Source: Oscarella lobularis (lineage: Eukaryota > Porifera > Homoscleromorpha > Homosclerophorida > Oscarellidae). Taken from it: 64,000 bases of DNA. Of the stretch, positions 53,101 through 63,789 are shown piece by piece. The first letter of the stretch is position 1. Each line of letters opens with the position of its first letter. The position numbers and the translations under genes were made by a program. The stretch is from contig NC_089179.1 in assembly GCF_947507565.1 (NCBI RefSeq), forward strand, positions 2,807,747-2,871,746. Reading direction: 5' to 3'. Under the pieces are notes generated by a model, which was not told the origin of the DNA, made no database searches, and saw only the letters and a program-made list of their open reading frames with translations.

Positions 53101-53206
53101 CACAGAATCGTGCAAACTGGCGCTGTCCGGAGGCGTATGATTGCCGGGTGGAGTCGGCGACACCATGCGCAGCGTAGTGAGAGAGCTCCTTCCACCGCGG
53201 AGCGCT

Positions 53207-54844
53207 CTAGCACAGTATTGGTGGCTGTAGCAGCTCCAGCAATTGCGTCGGGATCGGCATCGGCTCTGGATCGAGCTGCGGGGAGATATCTCTTAGCGCC
53301 CGCAGTGAGACGTTACGTGAATGCCCGTCTGCGAGGGTGTTTTGCCCTCCGGGGATGTGCCTGGCTTTCCACGCGAAACCAAAATGCCCCGCGAAGAACT
53401 GCAGCGTTTTCTGTAAGGGCATGAGCGCCGCGTCTCTGCTAGAACCTGAGCGCACGGCGGCTACCACCACAGTGTTGTCGGACTCGAGCAACACGGGTGC
53501 GCCCGACCAGTGACGGCCCCACAGCGCCGCCGCTAGCAGGACTGGCAGCAGCTCCTTTGGCGCAATTGGAAGCGGCGCCCACTGCTCCGATCACGGCCAC
53601 CGAAACTAGTGCGACGCCCAGGCCGCCCCGCAGCCCCACGAGCCTGACGCGTCGCTCCTCACTACAAAACCGGGGCGCCGCCGCCTGCGTGGAGAAGAAC
53701 CCTCTCCCGTTCCAGCGCTCTAAGAAGACGCCCCACCATCGCAGGTCTGCTTTAGCCTCGGCATTGAGTCGCACACATTGCGAGAGCTTCCGCTGGTCCT
53801 TCGATGCGTCGATTAACCAACGAACAAACGAACGACCGGCCGGAACCACGGTGGCGGCGTGCTGCAATGACCCAATCAACGACAGCAGGTCCCGCTTCTT
53901 TCTTGCCGACCGTGATTGCTATGCCCTGACCTCCTGGCGCAGACGCAGCAGCTTTGCTTGTAGCAGCCGCATCAGGCCTGCCACCGTGTCTAACTCAATG
54001 CCCAAGAAGACGAGCGTTGAGCTCGGGCCGCCGATCTTGTCGCTTGCCACTGGCACGCCCAGCTGTTCGCAGACCTGCAGCCCTGCCCGCAATTGTTGAT
54101 CGCCATCTGACGACTGCGGACGCCCAATGAACAGGAAATCATCGAGGTAATGCATGCCGATCCGGACGCCCCTCTGCAGCATGATCCAGAGCAGTGCGTC
54201 TGGCACGGCGGAGAAGATTGCCGGCGCGGATCGTCAGCCAAAGGGCAATACGGTGTCTACGTAGATCTGGCCACGCCACTGCATGCCTAGCAAGTGGCGG
54301 TCCGCTGGGTGCACGGGAATAATTCGGTAAGCGCTTTGGATGTCAAGCTTGGCTAGCGTAGCCCCCGGACCGAGCTGCAGGCAACGGCCCACGGTGTCCT
54401 CTACGCGGATATACCGCGTCGAGCACCATTCCGGGCGGATCGCGTCGTTGATGCTGCTGCCCTTGGGAGAGGATAAATCCACGATCATCCGCCACCGTCC
54501 CGGTTTGTGAGGCTTGGGAATCACCCCAAACGGGCTTATGCACACCCAGCGCGCGTGCTCTAACGGCACGGGACCCACCACTCTGCCCATCGCGATCTCT
54601 CCCTGCAGGTAGCTGTCCACGACCGCCGGGTGCTCGCGTGCCGATGGCAAGTTGCGGCGCACGCGTGGTCGCTTGCTCGCTTCGCCGCCGTACTCAATCC
54701 GGAATCTCTCGGACAGTCCGCTAATAAGCCACGACGTGAAGCGTCGATTGGGATGGGCTCGCATTCCGTCCGCCCAGGCCTGCGGTACAATCGGCGAAAA
54801 CGAAGCGGTTGCTCATGCCTCAGAGAGAGGTTCTCGTACTGCAT
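53207..54844 (-). pseudogene. Reverse transcriptase-RNase H of element A
   Basis: RFTSWLISGLSERFRIEYGG, PFGVIPKPHKPGRWRMIVDL, ATLAKLDIQSAYRIIPVHPA (catalytic Asp), VDTVLPFG, then an in-frame TGA at 54232-54234. It continues SAPAIFSAVPDALLWIMLQR and GMHYLDDFLFIG with the YLDD box. A second in-frame stop, TAG at 53919-53921, precedes LLSLIGSLQHAATVVPAGRS. RNase H-like sequence (LLESDNTVVVAAVRSGSSRD) reaches 53207 after a frame change near 53660. Domain order matches element B but the identity is moderate, so A and B are different families. Confidence 0.8.
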
Positions 54845-55012
54845 TCGCCGCGTCCAATGCCTTTAGCGCCGACTACGAACGGTACGCACCGGCGGCAAGA
54901 CCGCACACGTCTAGGAACCGGTAAGACAAGGTTTAATGCATGACGCAAACTATAAGCTACGCGCGAACACAGGCGGGACCCAACACTAGCGACGCGTGCA
55001 CTCGCTCTCTCG

Positions 55013-56721
55013 TCAGTCCTTCTGCGGCCTGGGCGACGCCGCCCGTTGTCCTTGCGCCGCCTGCGGTGTCTTCGCCGCAGTTTTGCAATCGAGGGCGCGA
55101 TGTCCTTTACCGCACTTATCGCAAGCGTGTCGATAAACGCAATTTGTGCCGAAGCGACAGCTATTCTGCGCGAAGTTGAAAAGCCTGCACACGTCGCGAC
55201 TTGCCGTGGGCCCACGTCGAGCGCCGGTTTTAGCTTCCGCGGCGGGCCTAACCACACGCAGCGCGCACTCGCTCGCTTTGTAGTCACCCGCGCTACAGAT
55301 CGAGCAGGCCAAGCACTCGAGGGACAGCACGTGTGACGTGAACAGGTCGGGGTCTTTGATTGCCCACGACAGCTGCGGCTCTGCCGCCGCCTTCTGTCGA
55401 AACAGGGAATCGTAAGTTGGCCATTCTGGATTGCGAAACTTTTCAGCCATTTGCACGATCAGTCGTATATACCCGAGCATCTCGTTTGCCCGGCTCGGGC
55501 GTTGCGAGATTTCTACCCTTGCGAACGCCGCAAACGCCTGTACCCACTGTGCGATCAACGCAATGCGCCGCATCGGCGCCCGCGAGCTAGATGCGGGCGA
55601 GAGCCACCTCTACCGCTCGACGGAAAAGCTCTGCGTTATCAGGAAGTAGCTCGGAGAGGTCATCATACTCGCGAGCAGTGATCTTTGCTACGATGCGTCT
55701 CGGCACAACGCCCAGCAATGCTCCTAGCGAAACCGGAGAAGTCGAACAACGGGGTTTCTTCGCGAGCGGCATAAATACCTCCGGCAAGACGGATCTTCGG
55801 CGAGTGGCTCGACCTCCGCGGGAGGCGCTGCAGGCTGCGCCAGCTGCTCGACGTGCAAGCCTTGCAGAAGACAGGGCGGAGGAAGGCCTCCGAGCTGTTG
55901 TGGCGGCGGCAGTGGTGGCTGCATTTGCTGAGGCTGCTGCAGCGACGGTTGCGGCTGCAACAGAAGCTGTGCCAGCTGTAAATGCTGTTGCTGCTGCTGC
56001 TGCTGCTGCTTCGCCAGCGCTGGCTGAAGCTGTGGTCCTATGTCGCGCTGACCGCGTGGAACGCCTTCCAAGGGAGCGCCTGGGAAGAGTGGTTCCACCA
56101 AACTAGCTGACTTCTTGTGGGAGCGCGTCGCAAGGTAGAGTCCAACCCCGCTAAACGGTGTCGCCTGGGGCTGCCTTGGGGAGGCGCCGCTTAACGACCC
56201 TGGAATGGGAATGCCGCCAACGGATGTTGACAGGTCCGCGACAAGCACAAGGCCGAGGAAGGCGAAAAACAAAGTGATTGACCAGCGCGTGTTCTCTCGT
56301 CGCGTTAGTCCCCGCGCGCCCGCTACCCAACGTACCTGCATTAATAGCTTGTACTGTTTGCTGGACGATGCCGGCGACCAAGGCTTGCATAGGTACGGGG
56401 AACGCCCCCAGCGGCTCTACCAGCGGCCGTCCGAGCGGCGCTGACACTGCCGGCGGCGGCACTGGAGGCTGTTGAACCGGTTGTTGACGCGGAGGCCCTT
56501 GTGCCGGTTGTGGAGGCGGCATAGGCACGGGCGGTAGCTGAGGAAGCACTTTCGCTGGTTTTTTTGCTTCGCTGGCTGACGCTGAGGCGGCGACTGCGCC
56601 GCCTGCCGTGGAGCTGACGACGACGTGCTGGTGCCGGACGTGCCACGGCCGGGCGGGCCTGGTTGCCCGGGTGCTGCTCACCTCCTTCGTCCTCGTGATC
56701 AACTTGAAGTTGATCGGCCAT
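55013..56721 (-). pseudogene. gag of element A
   Basis: It starts MADQLQVDHEDEGGEQHPGN (56721). It has long Pro/Gln/Ala-rich stretches, including PLGAFPVPMQALVAGIVQQT and a poly-Gln run encoded by (CTG/TTG)n at about 55983-56013, then DDLSELLPDNAELFRRAVEV and WVQAFAAFARVEISQRPSRA. The C-terminus has CRLFNFAQNSCRFGTNCVYR and HACDKCGKGHRALDC, a C3H1-like finger followed by a zinc knuckle. Frames change near 56690, 56340, 55790 and 55580. The same two blocks (LLPDN...RR and WVQAFAAFA) occur in element B gag. Confidence 0.7.
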
Positions 56722-56779
56722 GAGCGATGCGAGAAAATAGCGAGAAAGGCGAGAACAAAAAGAAAGGCGATAATTTTTT

Positions 56780-56945
56780 GCTTGCGTGCGCGCTGACGGC
56801 GACTGACGTAGGGTAGTCGCCCGCGCCTGTTAAGTATCCCTCGCGGTAGATATCATCCGCGTTTAAACTTATTATTAAACTTCCTATAAATGCCGTCACA
56901 TGACGACTCAGACTAATCTAAATACCGTCATGTGCCGTAACTTTT
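56780..56945 (-). repeat. Repeat A, 5' copy of element A (A1)
   Basis: TTGCTTGCGTGCGCGCTGAC to GTTAAGTATCCCTCGCGGTA, then two GCCGTCAYRTGMCG units. Matches A2 at 51745-51880 and lies about 60 bp upstream of the gag start. Confidence 0.75.
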
Positions 56946-57575
56946 TAAAGGGGAACTAACATGGCAAATTGACCCCTTTTTACGCCGTAGATCTGTAGTT
57001 TGGTGCATTGTCTTTCCGTTCGTGGGCAATCTTAGATCCTGTAATAGACAACTCGCGGAGAAATCGCAGTGCAAATTTGTCATGCGACTGGTTTCATACG
57101 GGCGACTGTTACGTCACAAGAGGCCTACGGTGTTCGCTCGTTGATATTCCTACGTACCCACCCCTAAAATCCCTTTGCCCAGCAAGGGGGTTGGCAGGTA
57201 CGCGGAGGGTGTCCGGCCGCGCCCCTATCCCGTGGGAGTGGTTCCAGACAGATAGGCATTGCTGATCTGACACCCCAAACATACCGGGACGGTCTCGAGG
57301 CACAGCCTCGCGATCGACTCGCCCCAAATCACTCCAGAAACGTTCGCAACACCGTTTCTCGCCCGTATCCGGGACTTTGAAAACGCCCACCTATATCGTA
57401 CGCGAAAAACCACGCGAAACACACGACGAACGACAATGCGAAAAACCCCACGTCCACAAAAACGACGCAAACGAACAGTCTCGTTCAACTCGACCCGCTG
57501 GCCGACCGGATTCCTGCTGTACGCCGCCACGTCGCTCGGACCGAGGCAAATATATCTGTGGAACGCGTCGCTTTT

Positions 57576-58440
57576 CTATCGACCAAGGGTCCGGATCGTC
57601 GAGTCTTCGAATCCGCGCACCGCCGCTGTCGATGCCGCTCCGATGCGAAAACTGTGGCCCGAAAAATTGGCTGCTTGCACGCCTTGCGATTCCAGCGCCC
57701 GACAAACGCTCTCCAGGAGCCGTGCCCCCGAAAGCGGGCGACCATCCTCATAGCAGAAGAGCGCCCCCGGCCTCCATCCACGGCACGCCAAGTAAGACAG
57801 AAGCGCCCCCACCGGACACAGATCCGTATCCGTGCGACCCATATAGATCGCGACGCCCTGACGAAAAGGATCCGTCTTCGACTGCTTCAGGCCTAAGCCC
57901 ACCAAGGATGGAGACGTCCAGGAATCCACCGCGACGTCGAACGCCGACAAATGGCGCAGCGGGTCGAACGGCCTGCCCACCACAAATTCGCCTGAGCGCG
58001 AGAAGCCGAGAAACCCACAACAGCACGCTGCCCAGAGCTTCTTCGCTTCCCAACTGTCTGCCGATGCGGTCCACGCGTTCCGTAGCAGCCGTAGGATTGT
58101 CGGGGTAATCGGCAGGCGCCGATCGGGCGCCGGGCAACCCTGATGACGCTTAATTCCCCGGAGCACCAAATCCAGCTGAGGGTGCGCGGCCGCAAACGGA
58201 TCCCCCATGCCAGAGACAACCTGCCAATGCCTCACGCCAGCCAGGTAGGATTTAATTCTGCTATATGCCTTGCCTTCTAGCGCTAAAGCCGCGCAAAAAC
58301 CCGCAAGCAAATGTTCCGACGCGGGCAACGGCGTCAGTCTCCGCTGGCAGCAGAAACGGGCAAAGTGATTCTCCCCGGTGCGGTACGCCCGGCGAGTGGA
58401 GTCTGCCACGCCAAGTGCAGCGGATTCCCGAACTGCGAAC
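57576..58440 (-). pseudogene. Tyrosine recombinase of element B, truncated before the active Tyr
   Basis: The frame opens within the end of the RT gene (LAFAVRESAALGVADSTRRA). It has RTGENHFARFC...SRIKSYLAGVRHWQVV (core-binding domain), WAACCCGFLGFSRSGEFVVG (first Arg region, S-R-S-G-E), LGLKQSKTDPFRQGVAIYMG and FSGHSFRIGAASTAAVRGFE (H-x-x-R). TAG at 57576-57578 then stops translation in IRTLGR, where a Trp is normal, and KSDAFHRYICLG with the candidate nucleophile Tyr lies just beyond in the same frame. One nonsense change is the only visible lesion. Confidence 0.82.
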
Positions 58441-58441
58441 G

Positions 58442-60109
58442 CTAGTCCTGCAGTAGCCAGTTGATCCGCCGCGGTTCCAATAGCTCCCAGAGCGCTGGCG
58501 GCACCGGGAAGCTCTCCTCGGCCATCTGCGGACAGAATCTCTTAACCTCCGTTACCGAGTGTTCCCGAGACAGCGCGTCTGCGACATGTTTTAGCTTTCC
58601 GGGCAAGTGCCGAGCTCGCAGAGTGAAAGAGAACGCTGCCTTTATAAACTGCAGAGAGCGCAGCAGCGGCATCAGGGTAGCATCCCGGGATGTTCTCGAG
58701 TTGACTGCCACCACGACCGTGGAATTATCTGATTCCAATAGCATGACAGAGCCCGACCACTCACGTCCCCAGACCGCCGCCGCCACCACCACCGGTAGCA
58801 GCTCCTTGAGGGCTATTCGCTCTGGGCGCCAAACCGTAGACCAAGGCGCGTTAAACCACCGCGAACCGGTCACCGCCGCGCACCCCCACGACCCCGAAGC
58901 ATCGGATTGTACCCGAAACGTCGGCTTGGCCGCGATAGACGCAAAGAATCCACTGCCATTCCGATGCTCAAGAAACAGGCTCCACCACAACAGGTCCGCT
59001 CTTACCTCCGCGCTAAGACGCAGAACGTGGTGCATCTCGGGGCGCCGCATCGACAGATCGATAAGCCGCCGCACGAACGACCGCCCCGCTGGGATGGCCT
59101 TTGCCGCGTGATGTAGGAGACCCACCAGCGACAACAGCTCTCTCTTAGTGGCCTTTTTTCGCGCTCGCCACTGTCGCACAAGACCCTGCACCCGAAGGAG
59201 CTTGTCCCGCGGCATGCGAAGCTCCTGCGCCTGCGTGTCCAGCTCCAAGCTCAGGAACGAGACACACGTCGCCGGGCCCTCCAGTTTGTGCAGGGCAACG
59301 GGCACTCCCAACTCCTCGCACGTTTGGAGCGCAATTTCTCTGTTGGACCGCCCCGCCGCCGTGTTCGGGGTTCCAAAGAACAAAAAATCATCCAAGTAGT
59401 GTACTCCCTCCTGCACGCCACGCTGGAGTAGTATCAACAGCAGTGCATCGGCGACCGCCGAGAAAATGATCGGTGCCGACCGGAGCCCAAACGGAAGCGC
59501 CGTGTTCACAAACACGTTTTCCTGCCAAGCCACGCCCAGAAGGTGCCGGTCCGCCGGGTGTACCAGAACGATCCGATACGCGCTTTGAATATCGAGCTTT
59601 ACCAGAGACACCTCCTTGCCCATCCGCCAACAGACGCGCACCGCTTCATCCACGCTCACATAAGACACGGAGCACGCCTCGGGCGAAATCCCGTCGTTAA
59701 CGCTACCACCTCGCGGAGACGATAAGTCTACAATAAGTCGCCACCGTCCCGGCGGGCCCGACTTCGGAATGACGCCGAACGGACTGACATGGACCCCCGC
59801 CTGATTTTGAACGGGCCCCCTCAGGGTACCCGCCGCCACTTCGGCCGCGATATAGCGCCGAACCACATCTGGGTGCTCCGCTGCCGAGCGCATGTTACGC
59901 CTTGACCGTGAACGCGGGGTGCAACCATCGTCATAGCCAATGCGGAAGCCGTTTGCCAGGCCTTCCACCAGCAGATTGGCAAAGTCTCTATCCGGATAGA
60001 CCGCCAAAGCCGCTTGCCACGCCTCCACTCTGATCGGAGATAACGCTGGAGCTGCCCACTCCGTCGAACGCGTCATCCGCGCTGCGCCAGCCGTCTCCAG
60101 CTCCCGCAA
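58442..60109 (-). CDS. Reverse transcriptase-RNase H of element B, intact
   Basis: One uninterrupted frame of 555 residues. Fingers and palm: FGVIPKSGPPGRWRLIVDLS, VSLVKLDIQSAYRIVLVHPA (first Asp), VNTALPFGLRSAPIIFSAVA, and GVHYLDDFLFFG with the YLDD active site at about residue 235. Connection: LLSLVGLLHHAAKAIPAGRS. The RNase H-like end has VQSDASGSWGCAAV, IALKELLPVVVAAAV and LLESDNSTVVVAVNSRTSRD, giving D-E-D positions, then RHLPGKLKHVADALSRE. It copies element RNA into DNA. The GC-rich codon use produces long antisense open frames that are not genes. It is probably translated from a polycistronic RNA with gag upstream. Confidence 0.9.
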   Translation of the reverse strand: MRELETAGAARMTRSTEWAAPALSPIRVEAWQAALAVYPDRDFANLLVEGLANGFRIGYDDGCTPRSRSRRNMRSAAEHPDVVRRYIAAEVAAGTLRGPVQNQAGVHVSPFGVIPKSGPPGRWRLIVDLSSPRGGSVNDGISPEACSVSYVSVDEAVRVCWRMGKEVSLVKLDIQSAYRIVLVHPADRHLLGVAWQENVFVNTALPFGLRSAPIIFSAVADALLLILLQRGVQEGVHYLDDFLFFGTPNTAAGRSNREIALQTCEELGVPVALHKLEGPATCVSFLSLELDTQAQELRMPRDKLLRVQGLVRQWRARKKATKRELLSLVGLLHHAAKAIPAGRSFVRRLIDLSMRRPEMHHVLRLSAEVRADLLWWSLFLEHRNGSGFFASIAAKPTFRVQSDASGSWGCAAVTGSRWFNAPWSTVWRPERIALKELLPVVVAAAVWGREWSGSVMLLESDNSTVVVAVNSRTSRDATLMPLLRSLQFIKAAFSFTLRARHLPGKLKHVADALSREHSVTEVKRFCPQMAEESFPVPPALWELLEPRRINWLLQD

Positions 60110-60362
60110 GCGAGGCAGGAGAACGTGAGCCCCGCCGGCTAGGCCGCAAGCATCTACGCCAGAACATCCGGTAATTAGCCTTTACTTAAAATAACAACCA
60201 CGCCCTTGCGCGTGTGCCACCCCTTAAACGACGCAAAACAGAGCAATCGCCATGCGCACACGCGACCAAAGAAAAACAAAATCCCACAAACCGCTTGTTC
60301 ACCCCACGCCCCAAAGGGGGCGAGAACGCAACAAAAGAAAAACACTATTTGGGCGGGCCCGC

Positions 60363-61963
60363 CTACCGCGCCCGTGCAGGCGTCGACTGCTTGCACGCGC
60401 TCGCCTTGTGCCCCGCCATGCCGCACTTGCTGCAAGCATGCATGAAGACGGAATTGGCCCCGTAGGAGCAGCCTTCCTTCCCGAAATTGAACAGCTTGCA
60501 ATACTGGGTCTTGCGCTGCTTTGCCCCTTTTTCTTTGGGCTTGCGGTAGACCACTTCAGACGTCGGCGCGAGCGCGCAGTCCTCCGAGGCGTGGTCTGCC
60601 TCGAGGCAATATTCGCACTAAGGCGGAGCCCTCGCCGGCCTGTACTTCTCCGCCATGAAGGAATTGGGGAATATGGCAAGGTCCAACGCCGACCACGCCT
60701 TCGCCGGGTTCGCTGCCGCTTGTGCACGAAACAGCCGGTCGTATTCTAGCCAGCCCGAACCCCCGCGACGTTGAGCTTCGCCAACGAGCAGGCGTAGGTA
60801 CGTCATAAGCTCCGTCGAGCGCTGCGGCTGGGAAGCCAAAGTCACCGCCGCGAACGCGGCGAAGGCCTGAACCCAGGAAAGCAACGACGTCAAACGCCGC
60901 ATCGGCGTGCGGGGAGTGAACCAGCCCGCTGCGATACCCCGCTCGGCCTCGCGTCGTCGTAGCTTGACGTTATCCGGCAGAAGTTTGGAGAAGTCGACAA
61001 ACTCACCGTCGAGAATCTTGTCGACCAGCCTCCCGGAACTGGCGTTAAAGCCTCGCCGAATGCGAACGGGATGGCACGAGCCTTCTTCACTGGAGGCGGT
61101 CCGTCCGACCAAAACGACGGAAACCACTCCGGAAGTGCCGCTGGCGCTGACGCAACCAACGCCGGCTGCGCCAATGGCGCCGCCACACTCAAGCCGGGCG
61201 GCCCCGACACTCCCGGGGGAGGAGGTTGACCCGCCGTCGCCGGATTGGCCGTAGCGCTGGCCACTCTTGGCGCCTGCACTTCATTCACCGTACGCGTGGG
61301 CGCCACTGAACCTCCGAGGGAGAACGAAGGAAAGGGAGCCAACCGCGCGCTCGCCGCTCCCTGCGCGCGCCCAAGACCAGAGAGAACGCTTGATGACGGC
61401 AGACTGCCCAGCGCGCCTCTGCCGCCACCCGCTGCAAAGAGAAACAGGCTAAGCCCCGCCTCCCGCCAATATCCGCTGCAGGTGTTGCGCGCTAAATGAG
61501 CCCGCCCTTGGCCGAACGCCAACGCCACGGTCCGATCGCCACGGAACGCCCTCCCCCGCGATTGGGAGCGCCTTTCCCGGAAAGGAGAGAAATGCCTACT
61601 TGCACGATCCGGTACGACTTCAGAGACCACCGACTAGACGAATGATCGCAGCACCAATCGCTCTCCGTCCGCCGTCTGAACCCAAACATCCGACGTCCGT
61701 GGAAGCGCCGACCCTGACGCCTGAGACGACGGGTTTGCCGGGGCTGTTTGGGCGAGCGGCACCGCCGACGAAACTGAGGGAGCCGTGGCTGTCAGGGCGA
61801 TCGGCGCCGCCGACGAAACTGAGGTAGCGGCCGATGATCCAGTGGCCGAAGGTGCACTCGGTGGCCCCGTCGATCGCGATGGAAGGCTCGATGCCGAGCG
61901 CTGGCTTGCGAACAATCCCGAGAGCCCGAGGGAGTAGTCGCGCGTCTGACTGCGAGTTCTCAT
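60363..61963 (-). pseudogene. gag of element B
   Basis: ATG 61963 gives MRTRSQTRDYSLGLSGLFAS, then Ser/Ala/Pro-rich sequence; a middle block has PPGVSGPPGLSVAAPLAQPA. The conserved core is VDFSKLLPDNVKLRRREAER and MRRLTSLLSWVQAFAAFAAV (about 61015-60840), then GSGWLEYDRLFRAQAAANPA. The end reads YCKLFNFGKEGCSYGANSVF and HACSKCGMAGHKASAC, again a C3H1-like finger plus knuckle. Frames change near 61630, 61130 and 60610, so it is either decayed or carries indel errors. Confidence 0.7.
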
Positions 61964-62479
61964 CGATGGAAGCATAAAGTAAAGAAGCAACGAAAGAAAA
62001 AGAAAAGCACCTATCTCGCACGCAGGCTAGTGACAGAATGCCCTCTCTCCCGGGATCGCGCGCCTATACCGCGCGCGCGCGTGCCACATTTCCCGCCCGG
62101 TACGAATATCAACCGCGTCTAACGGTGTGCGTTAGACTTCACATTTACGGAGCTTCGTACGGGGCCTGCGTTTCCAAGGCGGGACCTCGCGTTTTCGCCT
62201 TCAAATTTCGCCGCCCGACGCCGCCGAAACCGCGCTTCGATCGCGCCGCTGCGCTTCGAACGCACTTCCGCGCAATCGATTTAACGCGCGATCGTCGGGA
62301 CCCCCGCGGCGGATCCTCTTCCGCCGCCGCTTACCCCCGCCGCCGATCGCGCCCGAAATCGAAACGCGACGTCTCGCGCGGGTGCTCCATCGGTCCGCGT
62401 CGACCGATCGCCGCCGTGAAGTCGCGTTTCGCCGAGCGATCGCGCATACGGGACTTGCCGTATCGATTTAGAGTGCGTT

Positions 62480-62950
62480 AAAGTGTACCCTGCTTGCGTG
62501 GTACCCTTATGCATGTTTTTCTCCTGAGTTTCCGCATAGTGCAATTCACAGTGTACCATGTTCTGCTAGCAGGGTATGTATCCGTGATGCATGTTGTCTC
62601 CCTCAGTTTACCGCATAGTGCAATTCACAGTGTACCATCCCTGCTTGCAGGGTGCATATGCATCCCTGATGCATGTTTTCCCCCTGCTTTTACAGCATAG
62701 TGCAATTCACAGTGTACCATGCCCTGCTTGCAGGGTATGCATCCCTGATGCATGTTTCCCTGAGTTTACCGCATAGTGCAATTCACAGTGTACCATGCCC
62801 TGCTTGCAGGGTATGTGTCCCTGATGCATGTTTTCTCCCTGAGTTTACCGCATAGTGCAATTCACAGTGTACCATCTTCTGCTTGCAGGGTATGTATCCC
62901 TGATGCATGTTTTCCCCTGAGTTTACCGCATAGTGCAATTCACTTGCGTG
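62480..62950 (+). repeat. Minisatellite, about 79-bp unit, six copies
   Basis: GCATAGTGCAATTCACAG starts at 62534, 62613, 62695, 62771, 62850 and 62928, giving periods of 76-82 bp. Each unit also has TACCATGCCCTGCTTGCAGG, CCTGATGCATGTTTTC and CTGAGTTTACC. The last copy breaks off at CAATTCACTTGCGTGG. Units read open in one frame per copy but give no recognisable protein. Confidence 0.92.
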
Positions 62951-63079
62951 GCAGCTTTAGATTATGGGAAGATAAACCATTTGCCGATTTTGAAAAGACC
63001 AAGACCGGTTAACTCATCTTTGCTGCGAAATAGAATTGATTCATTTGCAGGATGACCCTTTTCCGTTGCGGCAGCTCTT

Positions 63080-63780
63080 GGACAAGGACCGGTCTATTCA
63101 CAGCTGCAAAGCGGCTCCGGTCTATTCGTAGCGCTTGAAACGAGAGAGGTTACTTTCCATCTGCAGTAGGCCGGACCGAATGCAGCAGCTGTAAATGCAC
63201 CGAGACCGCGACTACTGCGCAGATTGATCTGAGCAGTGAATGGACCGACGCGAGCTGCTGCTGCTGCTGCGGCTGCTGCTGCTGCTGCTGCTGCGATTAG
63301 CCCGGTTTGAGCAGCTGTAAATAGACCGTGACCGTCTGCTACTTCTGCGATGGGACCGCGCGATTGCGTAGAGGAGCGGTTTATATATATGCCGAGGCCC
63401 GCTACTGCAGCTGTTTTAATGGGCAAGGACTAACATGTACAGCAGTTGCGAAGGATTTAAGACCGGATTCAGCGCAGCTACAAATTACCCAGGATCGCTT
63501 GCTGTACATGGACCCGACCGATTACTGAATGTCCAAATAGATGACTAGTCAAATAGTTACGAAATGTTAATCGGGAGCCTCCAAATGAACCAAGTCGGTT
63601 TACAGCGTAGGAAATGACCAGCCTGAGATTTCACCTTGAATAGCTTTTGCGGCTGTAAATAAGCTTTAACAAGAAACTGCAGCTGTATTCCAATAAGCCT
63701 GACCCGGGTAGAAAAGCCGTAAATAGACCACGGAGGTCGAATTGCAGCGGCCCTAAAAAAGACCCGATTCCTGCATTAGA
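63080..63780 (+). repeat. Degenerate repeat of GCAGCTGTAAATAGACC type
   Basis: Variants of (G)CAGCTGTAAATAGACCG recur roughly every 40-60 bp, for example near 63185, 63312, 63405, 63475, 63650, 63680 and 63715, interspersed with RGACCG strings. The array is old and eroded, and no tandem unit length is exact. Confidence 0.55.
63254..63294 (+). repeat. CTG trinucleotide repeat
   Basis: (CTG)n with one CGG interruption, about 13 units, inside the degenerate GCAGCTG repeat region from which it could have grown. Confidence 0.9.
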
Positions 63781-63789
63781 GATATAGCG

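Larger units (their letters stand above)
52214..56945 (-). mobile_element. Ngaro-type tyrosine-recombinase retrotransposon A
   Basis: The minus-strand order is repeat A1 (56945-56780), gag (56721-55013), RT-RNase H (54844-53207), tyrosine recombinase (about 53100-52214), then B1-A2-B2 (52005-51556). Split direct repeats A1...B1-A2-B2 and the absence of integrase, protease and methyltransferase domains match Ngaro-type elements within the DIRS order. Stops and frameshifts occur in RT and recombinase, so the copy is dead. The bounds given here cover the coding part plus A1; the terminal repeats extend to 51556. Confidence 0.75.
57576..62000 (-). mobile_element. Ngaro-type tyrosine-recombinase retrotransposon B
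   Basis: The minus-strand order is gag (61963-60363), RT-RNase H (60109-58442), and tyrosine recombinase (58440-57576) overlapping the RT end in another frame. The gene order is the same as element A, which lies just downstream in the same orientation. No methyltransferase or integrase domain is seen. Terminal repeats were not resolved; a CGGTACGAATATCAACCGCG string at about 62098 recalls repeat A of element A. Confidence 0.75.

Noticed and set aside
53497-54099. Long plus-strand open frame opposite element A reverse transcriptase
   Set aside because: It is an antisense shadow caused by high GC; the minus strand carries the RT motifs.
57377-59111. Plus-strand open frames of over 200 codons opposite element B recombinase and RT
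   Set aside because: Arg/Pro/Ser-rich without motifs; conserved minus-strand motifs explain the openness.
62480-62950. CRISPR-like array of regular repeats
   Set aside because: The whole 79-bp unit is repeated, with no unique spacers, and the genome is eukaryotic.
62494-63012. Repeating peptides with HSAIHSVP and CIPDACFP
   Set aside because: They are translations of the 79-bp minisatellite, each stopping at nearly every unit; no start or splice support.
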